Source: Rhynchopus euleeides
Taxonomy: Eukaryota; Euglenozoa; Diplonemea; Diplonemida; Diplonemidae
DNA length: 64,000 nt
NCBI GenBank assembly: GCA_963210315.1
Contig: OY723268.1
Span: 1,240,001-1,304,000, forward strand
Direction: 5' to 3'
How positions within the stretch are numbered: the first letter of the stretch is position 1; every line of letters begins with the position of its first letter. Shown one piece after another: positions 34,571 to 43,500 of the stretch. Below the pieces are notes generated by a model, which worked only from the letters and a program-made list of their open reading frames with translations, had not been told where the DNA came from and made no database searches. Position numbers and translations under genes: made by a program.

Positions 34571-37500
34571 GCCACCAACGACTTCTTAAGCTACAGTTTC
34601 TGTACTTCATTGTTTCTGTACTTCATTGGTATACACACTCGCGCTCCCCCCCCCCCCCCTGGTCGGTTGGGTCGGTTGGGTTCTCCCCTCCCCTTTCAAA
34701 AACCCCTCCCTCTCCCTCCTCTCCCCCATCCCTTTTCCCCTTTCCAAACTTCTTCTTGAACTTGCGGGCGGGCAGAGTCGGGAGGGCTGGTTGGGCTAAT
34801 AGCGTATCCCCAAGCAAAAAACCACTCCCCCTGGGGCCACTTGTCCCTCGGGCTCTGGTCCCCTTCCCTTCCCAGTCCCCCCCTTCCCACCCCCGACGCA
34901 CGCGAGCGCGAGTCGTGATGGAGGCGCGAGATGCGCCCGGCCGTGGGCACGCGAGGAGGCGAGGGCAGTGGGCCCTCATGGCGCTGCTGGTGGCGGCGCT
35001 CACGCCCCCAGCGGGAGAGCAGCCCGGGCCGCCCCCGGTAGCGAGGGAGACGGGGGGGTCGCAGCCCCCCACACGAGTGCAGCCCGGGCCGCCCCCGGTA
35101 GCGGCAGCGGCGCGGGGGTCGCAACCCCCCGCACGTGGGCAGCCCGGGTCGCCCCCGGTAGCGGCGGGAGCAGCGGCAGCAACGGCTGCGGCGGCGGCGG
35201 CAGCACCGGGACAGGCGGAGCCGGGGGAGGGCGGGGCCCACACGGGCCCCCCCCCAACAACAGCACACCGGTCTGACCCACCGGCTTCATGCACCCCCCA
35301 ACGGCACTCCCCGACGGCTGCGGAAGGGCCGCGGCCCCCCCCCGAGCAGGCAGCGGCGGTCACCGCTGCAGAGACCACGCCCGCAGGGCCTCTGGAGCGG
35401 CGGAAGCCGCTTAGCCGCCCCCGCGGGGCCAAGTACGGCGCCCCCGGCGTGATAGCTGACAGGGGGGGACGAGATGGGCTCTGCCCGCGTTGTGGGGGAT
35501 GGTGGGAGGGAGTGTCGTGTGGTCCCCCCCCCGTCCCGGGCTCCCCCCTCCCAGCTTATGTCTTTCCACCCCCCTCCCCCGAGCTCCCCCCCCTGGGCGG
35601 GTACTGGGGGGTTGGCTGGGTAAGGGCGACTCTTGGGTGGGCGGTGGTGGTGGCGGGGACGCTGGGCTGGAGCTGGTGGCCGGCTGTATTTGCCCTGAGT
35701 CGGTGCCGGGCGCGAGGCTGGTGGGCAGTCGGGCGGAGACGGGCGACGAGGCTGATGCACAGTGTGTGGGGGCAGTCGAAAGCGTGGAGAGCAGCGGTGG
35801 TGGGAGGGTGCTGCTGGGTGGTGGCGGGCGGGGTGGAACGCGCCTGGGCCTCGTCAGCTGCTGCGTGCTGGGGGTTCGTCTTCGTCTGGGAGCCTAGGTG
35901 GGTCGCACTACAGGGAGAGACGGCCTGGGCCTGGTGGTGGGGGTTGGGGGTCCTGCCCGTACTGCTGGCTGCGGGGCTGTCCCCATCAAGAGCGGCGCGG
36001 GGCATTTCCTGGGCCCTAGGGCGGGTGAGCCGGGTGGTGCGCTGGCTGAGGGTGTCGGGCAGGGCGGCGGGTGTGCTCCCGGGGTTCACGGAGGCGTGCG
36101 GGCTGGCGGCGGGCCTGGGCGGGGCGGCCGTGATCGCCGCCGGCGCGCTCTGGGTTGAGGTCCTATCTGCGAGCGATCTACGGGCAGGAGTGGTGGCGGC
36201 GTCCGCATACGGGCTGGCGACGGGCGGGTGGGTGCTGGTGGGCTCGGCGATGGTACGGCAGCGCCGCCTGGCCAACCGACGCGGCTGGCTCCCTCGCTGG
36301 TCGTGGAGGGCCCGCAGGCGATCCCGATGGGTGGCCCGCAGGCCGCGCCTGGAGGTTCTCCTGCCTGCCTCCGTCCGCCGCTCGGAGGACCGGATCGGCG
36401 CCGGGCTGGACGCGCTGCGTCGGGTGAGTCGGGCGGAGCGAGTGGCAGAGGTGTTGCCGGTCCTGGCGTCGGCGGGGGCCCTGTCGGGCGGGGTCTGGGG
36501 GCTGGGGTTCCTGTCGCTCGCGTGTCTCGTCTGGGCTGGGGTGGAGGTGGCCGTGACGGCAGCGCGGCTGCGGGAGTCGGAGATGCGGGACGCGGTGACC
36601 CTGGACTTGTGGCGCTCCGTACAGCCCATGAGACGGACCCGCCTCCTGTGCGCAACGTCAGAGCGCCCCCCGCTCTTCCTCGGCCCGCGCGACCTGTGCG
36701 GTGGGGACCTGGAGATGGAGGAGGACTGGACTGGGGTGGACGAGGTCCTGTCGCAGTTCGGGGGGTCCAGGGTGCCGAATCAGGCGACAGGGGACTGCCT
36801 CTTCGCGGCACTCACGCCCACGGCCGCCCTCCCCTCCCACGACGACATAGTGGGCATGCGCTCCGAGCTGTCCCGGCGTGCAGGGGACGCCTCGGTGAAA
36901 CCTCAACTGCTTCACTTGTTAGGGGACGCCAGGCGGGTCGAGGAGTATCGGGCGGGCCTGGCTGGTGCGGCGCATGGGAACCACCTCGCGCTGCACCTGG
37001 CGGCGGGAGCGTGGGACTTGTCAGTGGTGGTGGTGCAGGAGGGCAGGGGTCAGGCAATCCGTGTGGACCCGCGGCGCCCTAAGAAGCAGGGGCCAGCCCC
37101 CGCAGATGTCAGGGTGGTGGCTCTCTCTGGCAACCACTACGAGGGAGTGGCCATGCCCCTTGCCCGACGCAGGGCCCTTCGAGAGAGCGCGGCGCCGGCC
37201 CACCTCAGCCCAGCCACGTGTCGAGACGCCTGCCCGGCGGCCCTAGGGGAGGGTGCCCAGGAGGCAGAAGGGGCGGGCCTGGGGGATGTGCGTCGCCGCT
37301 GGTTCTGCCCCCTCACGGCCTGCGCGGGCTCGGCTCTCCACCGGCATACGCCGTATTCGTCCAAGGAGACGCTCCGCAAGCACGCCCAGGCGCACGCAGA
37401 CCAGGGTGAGGAGTTCCCGCCGAGCGCGCTTCGTCTGCTGGGCATGAAGAAGTGCATGTGGTGCTCGAAGGTAATGAGCACCTCCTTGGACTCCTGCGTG

Positions 37501-38757
37501 AAGTGCCGCCCACGTGGCGCGACCCCTGTGGTGCCGAACAGGCGCGCACCCTCTGCGGCGGAGGCAGCGGATGCGGGTCGCCTCCCTCCCCTTGAGAGCA
37601 TCCACACGGAGCGAGTGGGGGTGTCGCTGTCGGTCCCCGGGGCGATCCTCCGCCCGGCGGCGGTAGCCTATAGCCAGGCCCTGTGGGATGTCGCAGCGAA
37701 TAGTTCGAGCACCACGGCGTGGCTCCGCCTCCTCTTGGTGCCCAAAACCCTCTTCCGCACCTACCGTGGAGGGAAGAAGAAGCAGCTGCTGGCGAAGCGG
37801 GCCCGGGAGGAGGCGATCATCCTCTGGCGGGAAGGACGCGCGTCGGAGCTCTGGCGCCGGGCCCGGACGGAAGCCCCGGGCCCGGGACGGGTGGAGGCTG
37901 CCCCCACATGGGAGGAGACGGAGGAAGCGGTGGTGCAAGCGGCGAGACAAGGGCGGTATTCGGCGGCGATGGCGCGCACCAGGAGCGCCGGCCTGGCGCC
38001 TGCCACCCCTGCCACGAAAGCGAAGCTCCTAGCAATGCACCCGGAAGCGGACAGCCCAGCCATCTCCGCGGCGACGCGGGTAGTGCCCGCGGATGCCACC
38101 CCCGCCGAGGTGTTTAAAGCGCTGAAGGGGTTACCGAGGGGCACGGGCGCCGGCCCCTCAGGCCTGAGGGCGGACCACCTCCGGGAGCTCGTCCAGGTGG
38201 AGGGAGTGGATGTGCTTCCGGCCCTCACGGCGGTGGTGAATGTCCTGCGCAGAGGCGAGGCCCCCCCGCAGCTGGCCCGGCACATCGCGGGCGCGTCTCT
38301 GGTCGCGCTCCCCAAGCCAGACGCGGGGATCCGCCCGATCGCGGTTGGGGAGACCCTCCGCCGCCTGGTGGCCAAAACCCTCACCGCAGACGTCAGGGAA
38401 CAGGCTGGGAAGCTCCTCCTGAAGGGGAGGCAAGTAGGAGTGGCGGTGGACGGCGGACTGGAGGCGGCCACGGCGGTCGTGAAGGACTTCGCGGCGCGCA
38501 ACAGGGGGGCGGACAAGGTCCTGCTGAAGATCGACTATGCCAACGCCTTTAACATGGTTAACAGGCAGGCGTTCATCGATGCTGTCAGGCGGGACCTCCC
38601 GGAGCTGTCGGCGTGGGTCGAGTGGTGCTACGCGTCGCCCTCAGCCCTGATATACCGTGGCGAAGTGCTCGAATCGCAGAGGGGGGTACAGCAGGGGGAC
38701 CCCCTCGGGCCGCTCCTGTTCTCCCTGGCCATCCGCCAGCTGACCGAGGACCTAGGC
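34571..38757 (+). mobile_element. LINE-type retrotransposon, 3' truncated
   Basis: The element comprises a leader (about 34,571-34,917, with a C13 run near 34,650) and one long ORF with a non-LTR reverse transcriptase. It ends inside the RT gene where the palindromic module begins at 38,758. No 3' UTR, poly(A) tail or target duplication can be recognised, and the true 5' end is uncertain. Confidence 0.7.
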
Positions 38758-38823
38758 CAAGGCTCTCGGGCCTCCGGAGGCGCCTCCGGGCCTCCGGCCT
38801 CCGGAGGCCTCCGGAGGAGCTAA
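34918..38823 (+). CDS. LINE ORF: hydrophobic region, OTU, zinc fingers, truncated reverse transcriptase
   Basis: From the ATG at 34,918 the frame runs about 1,301 codons, the last 22 of which read into the palindromic module. Order of parts: Pro/Ala-rich repeats (residues 30-190), a Trp-rich hydrophobic region with several possible membrane segments (about 230-550), an OTU-like domain (about 615-750), a C2H2-type finger (WFCPLTAC with H..HAQAH, about 797-830) followed by a CMWC...CVKC ribbon, and a LINE-type RT. In the OTU the box is TGDCLF, keeping Cys but with Thr at the usual Asp, and the distal His is in SGNHYEG. RT motifs seen are LPKPDAGIRPIAVG (about 1,132), KIDYANAFNMVN (about 1,203) and QQGDPLGPLLF (about 1,257). 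The ORF ends before the catalytic Y/FxDD, thumb and endonuclease, so it is inactive as it stands. OTU domains are known from some LINEs such as the Dualen/RandI group; assignment to that clade is not claimed. An upstream GTG in the same frame (34,366) lies in the module and is not a credible start. Confidence 0.8.
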   Translation: MEARDAPGRGHARRRGQWALMALLVAALTPPAGEQPGPPPVARETGGSQPPTRVQPGPPPVAAAARGSQPPARGQPGSPPVAAGAAAATAAAAAAAPGQAEPGEGGAHTGPPPTTAHRSDPPASCTPQRHSPTAAEGPRPPPEQAAAVTAAETTPAGPLERRKPLSRPRGAKYGAPGVIADRGGRDGLCPRCGGWWEGVSCGPPPVPGSPLPAYVFPPPSPELPPLGGYWGVGWVRATLGWAVVVAGTLGWSWWPAVFALSRCRARGWWAVGRRRATRLMHSVWGQSKAWRAAVVGGCCWVVAGGVERAWASSAAACWGFVFVWEPRWVALQGETAWAWWWGLGVLPVLLAAGLSPSRAARGISWALGRVSRVVRWLRVSGRAAGVLPGFTEACGLAAGLGGAAVIAAGALWVEVLSASDLRAGVVAASAYGLATGGWVLVGSAMVRQRRLANRRGWLPRWSWRARRRSRWVARRPRLEVLLPASVRRSEDRIGAGLDALRRVSRAERVAEVLPVLASAGALSGGVWGLGFLSLACLVWAGVEVAVTAARLRESEMRDAVTLDLWRSVQPMRRTRLLCATSERPPLFLGPRDLCGGDLEMEEDWTGVDEVLSQFGGSRVPNQATGDCLFAALTPTAALPSHDDIVGMRSELSRRAGDASVKPQLLHLLGDARRVEEYRAGLAGAAHGNHLALHLAAGAWDLSVVVVQEGRGQAIRVDPRRPKKQGPAPADVRVVALSGNHYEGVAMPLARRRALRESAAPAHLSPATCRDACPAALGEGAQEAEGAGLGDVRRRWFCPLTACAGSALHRHTPYSSKETLRKHAQAHADQGEEFPPSALRLLGMKKCMWCSKVMSTSLDSCVKCRPRGATPVVPNRRAPSAAEAADAGRLPPLESIHTERVGVSLSVPGAILRPAAVAYSQALWDVAANSSSTTAWLRLLLVPKTLFRTYRGGKKKQLLAKRAREEAIILWREGRASELWRRARTEAPGPGRVEAAPTWEETEEAVVQAARQGRYSAAMARTRSAGLAPATPATKAKLLAMHPEADSPAISAATRVVPADATPAEVFKALKGLPRGTGAGPSGLRADHLRELVQVEGVDVLPALTAVVNVLRRGEAPPQLARHIAGASLVALPKPDAGIRPIAVGETLRRLVAKTLTADVREQAGKLLLKGRQVGVAVDGGLEAATAVVKDFAARNRGADKVLLKIDYANAFNMVNRQAFIDAVRRDLPELSAWVEWCYASPSALIYRGEVLESQRGVQQGDPLGPLLFSLAIRQLTEDLGQGSRASGGASGPPASGGLRRS

Positions 38824-39112
38824 AATGGCCTCCTCCGGAGGAACCTCCGGAGGTTCCTCCGGAGGCGGGTGGAGGCCTCCGGAGGCCTCCGGAGGTCCTC
38901 CGGAGGCCTCCACCCGCCTCCGGAGGCCTCCGGAGGTCCTCCGGAGGCCTCCGGAGGCGCCTCCGGAGGAACCCACCATGTCGAGCACAGGGTGAAAAAT
39001 TGGTCCAAAACACGGTTTTTGGCCAATTTTTGGCCATTTCGGGAGATTTTTTTCGGGAGAATTTTTTTTTTGGTCGAGAAAGCCAAAATTCACCCAAAAG
39101 ATGACCAAAAAA
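38758..39112. repeat. CCTCCGGAGG module, copy 3, at the LINE break
   Basis: The first 60 bases match copy 1 (33,411) and the middle and tail match copy 2 through AAGATGACCAAAAAAATT. The palindromic decamer CCTCCGGAGG occurs here more than ten times, including GAGGTCCTCCGGAGG variants. The module interrupts the LINE RT frame directly after TEDLGQ. Confidence 0.85.
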
Positions 39113-39440
39113 ATTCTGACCCCAAACTCGGATTCTAGTGGTCTGAAACTGTCCATTGTCGAACGAAATCCTAAAAAAACTGATATTTTTGGCCCCTGAA
39201 TCCCCCATGCGGTCCCAAAAATCAAACAAATGAGGTTTGGTACGGTTTTGGGCCGAAAAAGCCGAAAAACCAGACAAGGCAAAAATCCACCCAAAAGGTG
39301 TTCAAAAAAAATTCTGACCCCAAACTCGGATTCTAGTGGTCTGAAACTGTCCATTGTCGAACGAAATCCTAAAAAAACTGATATTTTTGGCCCCTGAATC
39401 CCCCATGCGGCCCCAAAAATCAAACAAATGAAGACGGGAA
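39113..39440. repeat. 198-bp direct repeat, about 1.6 copies
   Basis: ATTCTGACCCCAAACTCGG begins at 39,113 and again at 39,311. Both copies continue through GGTCTGAAACTGTCCATTG to AAAAATCAAACAAATGA, after which they part. The tail of the first copy (CACCCAAAAGGTGTTCAAAA) resembles the end of the preceding module (CACCCAAAAGATGACCAAAA), so the module and this repeat belong to one repeating family. Confidence 0.8.
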
Positions 39441-39645
39441 AAAACCCCAAAAAAAATCCGGCCAAAAAAAATTTGGGGTGTGGGCCCAAAATCCAAAAAA
39501 TCCGGCCAAAAAAAAATTGGGGTGTGGGACCAAAATCCAAAAAAATCCGGCCAAAAAAAAATTGGGGTGCGGGCCCAAAATCCAAAAAAAATCGGCCAAA
39601 AAAAAAATTGGGGTGCGGGCCCAGAAATCCGAAAAAAAATCCCGA
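39441..39645. repeat. Short tandem repeat (about 45-48 bp), four to five copies
   Basis: Units contain CGGCCAAAAAAAATTGGGG, then TG(T/C)GGGCCCAAAATCC and an A run. Homopolymer lengths vary between units. No gene is present. Confidence 0.8.
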
Positions 39646-39689
39646 AACTCAGCCCACCCCTTCATTTCTGTGACGATTCGTCCTCGACA

Positions 39690-40255
39690 TGACGTTAAAC
39701 TGTCGGCATTCCATTTCAAAATCCGACACAGGCTATACTGGATTTCTGTCTTGATCCTAATTAGGGAAACACAGGCCATACCAGATTTCTGTCTTGAGGA
39801 TAGTCGACACAGGCCATACTGGATTTCTGTCTTGATCCTATTTAGGGAAATACAGGCCATACCAGATTTCTGTCTTGAGACTCACTTTGCAAAGATCCGA
39901 CACAGGCTATACTGGATTTCTGTCTTGATCCTAATTAGGGAAACACAGGCCATACCAGATTTCTGTCTTGAGGATAGTCGACACAGGCCATACTGGATTT
40001 CTGTCTTGATCCTATTTAGGGAAACACAGGCTATACCAGATTTCTGTCTTGAGACTCACTTTGCAAAGATCCGACACAGGCTATACTGGATTTCTGTCTT
40101 GATCCTATTTAGGGAAACACAGGCCATACCAGATTTCTGTCTTGAGGATAGTCGACACAGGCCATACTGGATTTCTGTCTTGATCCTATTTAGGGAAATA
40201 CAGGCTATACCAGATTTCTGTCTTGAGACTCACTTTGCAAAGATCCGATACAGGT
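39690..40255. repeat. About 175-bp compound repeat, three copies
   Basis: Sub-units of 38-50 bp alternate: CAGGCYATACTGGATTTCTG with TTGATCCTA(A/T)TTAGGG, and CAGGCCATACCAGATTTCTG ending in either GAGGATAGTCGA or GAGACTCACTTTGCAAAGAT. The full cycle starts near 39,725, 39,900 and 40,074, with a partial fourth near 40,249. An open plus-strand frame across it is a repeat by-product. Confidence 0.85.
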
Positions 40256-40515
40256 CTTTTTAAGTTTCTGTTTGAACTTGTAATTCAATTGAAGAGAGTC
40301 AGCCCAGACTCTACCCTTTTTGAAATGACTTTGACATTTTCATTTTCGGCAAGTATTTGTCTTGGTCATCTTGAATCAAACCTTGGGTTTTCATGCACTG
40401 ATATTCAATTTCTCATCGATATCTGGCTATTAGTATTACGAGTTATACACAGGAATGGCGTACGGCACTCTGTCGGAAAGCATTTCTGTCTTATTTCATT
40501 CACCGTGTAGGAGAA
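40256..40515. other. Unique left flank of the 10.8-kb TIR element
   Basis: AT-rich sequence without a recognisable gene. It ends in TGTGACA, which is repeated on the other side of the large element. It should therefore be contiguous with 51,354 onward in an empty site, placing it upstream of the hAT-like gene. Confidence 0.6.
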
Positions 40516-40522
40516 TGTGACA
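40516..40522. repeat. Target site duplication TGTGACA, left copy
   Basis: TGTGACA directly precedes the terminal CATGGG and is repeated directly after the terminal CCCATG at 51,347-51,353. It is a 7-bp direct repeat in the right position and orientation for a DNA-transposon insertion. Confidence 0.8.
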
Positions 40523-43500
40523 CATGGGCTGCAGGGAATCGGATTCCTGGAATCGAGAATCCGATTCCGGAATCGAAAAACCGAATGGAATCCGATTCCA
40601 CAAAAAAAGTCAAAAAATAGATTTTCCATTGGGTGACACTTGGTTTTTCATGTTTTTGTACGGGAAAAAGACAATGCCATTTTTCGTGATTCTTCACCTC
40701 GGATGAGCCTCGATTTCGCAAAGTCGTCGGATTACCGAGACTTCTTGCTGAGCAGTGAATGGGGTCTGGCGAAATGAGGGCAGGAACATGCTTAGATTGA
40801 CGATTCAGTGCGAAATAATGGCCATCGTGGATTCCGCGAGCCAAATTAGGTAGTCATTTTTCTGCTTGCGTTTTTTTAGTTGTATTTTTTTCGCGAATCT
40901 GGGCCATAAAATGGATTTTTGGTGGGCGACCGAAATCCACCCCATGGGCTGCAGGGAATCGGATTCCTGGAATCGAGAATCCGATTCCGGAATCGAAAAA
41001 CCGAATGGAATCCGATTCCACAAAAAAAGTCAAAAAATAGATTTTCCATTGGGTGACACTTGGTTTTTCATGTTTTTGTACGGGAAAAAGACAATGCCAT
41101 TTTTCGTGATTTTTCACCTCGGATGAGCCTCGATTTCGCAAAGTCGTCGGATTACCGAGACTTCTTGCTGAGCAGTGAATGGGGTCTGGCGAAATGAGGG
41201 CAGGAACATGCTTAGATTGACGATTCAGTGCGAAATAATGGCCATCGTGGATTCCGCGAGCCAAATTAGGTAGTCATTTTTCTGCTTGCGTTTTTTTAGT
41301 TGTATTTTTTTCGCGAATCTGGGCCATAAAATGGATTTTTGGTGGGCGACCGAAATCCACCCCATGGGCTGCAGGGAATCGGATTCCTGGAATCGAGAAT
41401 CCGATTCCGGAATCGAAAAACCGAATGGAATCCGATTCCACAAAAAAAGTCAAAAAATAGATTTTCCATTGGGTGACACTTGGTTTTTCATGTTTTTGTA
41501 CGGGAAAAAGACAATGCCATTTTTCGTGATTTTTCACCTCGGATGAGCCTCGATTTCGCAAAGTCGTCGGATTACCGAGACTTCTTGCTGAGCAGTGAAT
41601 GGGGTCTGGCGAAATGAGGGCAGGAACATGCTTAGATTGACGATTCAGTGCGAAATAATGGCCATCGTGGATTCCGCGAGCCAAATTAGGTAGTCATTTT
41701 TCTGCTTGCGTTTTTTTAGTTGTATTTTTTTCGCGAATCTGGGCCATAAAATGGATTTTTGGTGGGCGACCGAAATCCACCCCATGGGCTGCAGGGAATC
41801 GGATTCCTGGAATCGAGAATCCGATTCCGGAATCGAAAAACCGAATGGAATCCGATTCCACAAAAAAAGTCAAAAAATAGATTTTCCATTGGGTGACACT
41901 TGGTTTTTCATGTTTTTGTACGGGAAAAAGACAATGCCATTTTTCGTGATTTTTCACCTCGGATGAGCCTCGATTTCGCAAAGTCGTCGGATTACCGAGA
42001 CTTCTTGCTGAGCAGTGAATGGGGTCTGGCGAAATGAGGGCAGGAACATGCTTAGATTGACGATTCAGTGCGAAATAATGGCCATCGTGGATTCCGCGAG
42101 CCAAATTAGGTAGTCATTTTTCTGCTTGCGTTTTTTTAGTTGTATTTTTTTCGCGAATCTGGGCCATAAAATGGATTTTTGGTGGGCGACCGAAATCCAC
42201 CCCATGGGCTGCAGGGAATCGGATTCCTGGAATCGAGAATCCGATTCCGGAATCGAAAAACCGAATGGAATCCGATTCCACAAAAAAAGTCAAAAAATAG
42301 ATTTTCCATTGGGTGACACTTGGTTTTTCATGTTTTTGTACGGGAAAAAGACAATGCCATTTTTCGTGATTTTTCACCTCGGATGAGCCTCGATTTCGCA
42401 AAGTCGTCGGATTACCGAGACTTCTTGCTGAGCAGTGAATGGGGTCTGGCGAAATGAGGGCAGGAACATGCTTAGATTGACGATTCAGTGCGAAATAATG
42501 GCCATCGTGGATTCCGCGAGCCAAATTAGGTAGTCATTTTTCTGCTTGCGTTTTTTTAGTTGTATTTTTTTCGCGAATCTGGGCCATAAAATGGATTTTT
42601 GGTGGGCGACCGAAATCCACCCCATGGGCTGCAGGGAATCGGATTCCTGGAATCGAGAATCCGATTCCGGAATCGAAAAACCGAATGGAATCCGATTCCA
42701 CAAAAAAAGTCAAAAAATAGATTTTCCATTGGGTGACACTTGGTTTTTCATGTTTTTGTACGGGAAAAAGACAATGCCATTTTTCGTGATTCTTCACCTC
42801 GGATGAGCCTCGATTTCGCAAAGTCGTCGGATTACCGAGACTTCTTGCTGAGCAGTGAATGGGGTCTGGCGAAATGAGGGCAGGAACATGCTTAGATTGA
42901 CGATTCAGTGCGAAATAATGGCCATCGTGGATTCCGCGAGCCAAATTAGGTAGTCATTTTTCTGCTTGCGTTTTTTTAGTTGTATTTTTTTCGCGAATCT
43001 GGGCCATAAAATGGATTTTTGGTGGGCGACCGAAATCCACCCCATGGGCTGCAGGGAATCGGATTCCTGGAATCGAGAATCCGATTCCGGAATCGAAAAA
43101 CCGAATGGAATCCGATTCCACAAAAAAAGTCAAAAAATAGATTTTCCATTGGGTGACACTTGGTTTTTCATGTTTTTGTACGGGAAAAAGACAATGCCAT
43201 TTTTCGTGATTTTTCACCTCGGATGAGCCTCGATTTCGCAAAGTCGTCGGATTACCGAGACTTCTTGCTGAGCAGTGAATGGGGTCTGGCGAAATGAGGG
43301 CAGGAACATGCTTAGATTGACGATTCAGTGCGAAATAATGGCCATCGTGGATTCCGCGAGCCAAATTAGGTAGTCATTTTTCTGCTTGCGTTTTTTTAGT
43401 TGTATTTTTTTCGCGAATCTGGGCCATAAAATGGATTTTTGGTGGGCGACCGAAATCCACCCCATGGGCTGCAGGGAATCGGATTCCTGGAATCGAGAAT

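Noticed and set aside
34366-34917. N-terminal extension of the LINE ORF from a GTG
   Set aside because: It lies in the palindromic module and leader, and the same sequence elsewhere is clearly non-coding. The ATG at 34,918 is the first plausible start.
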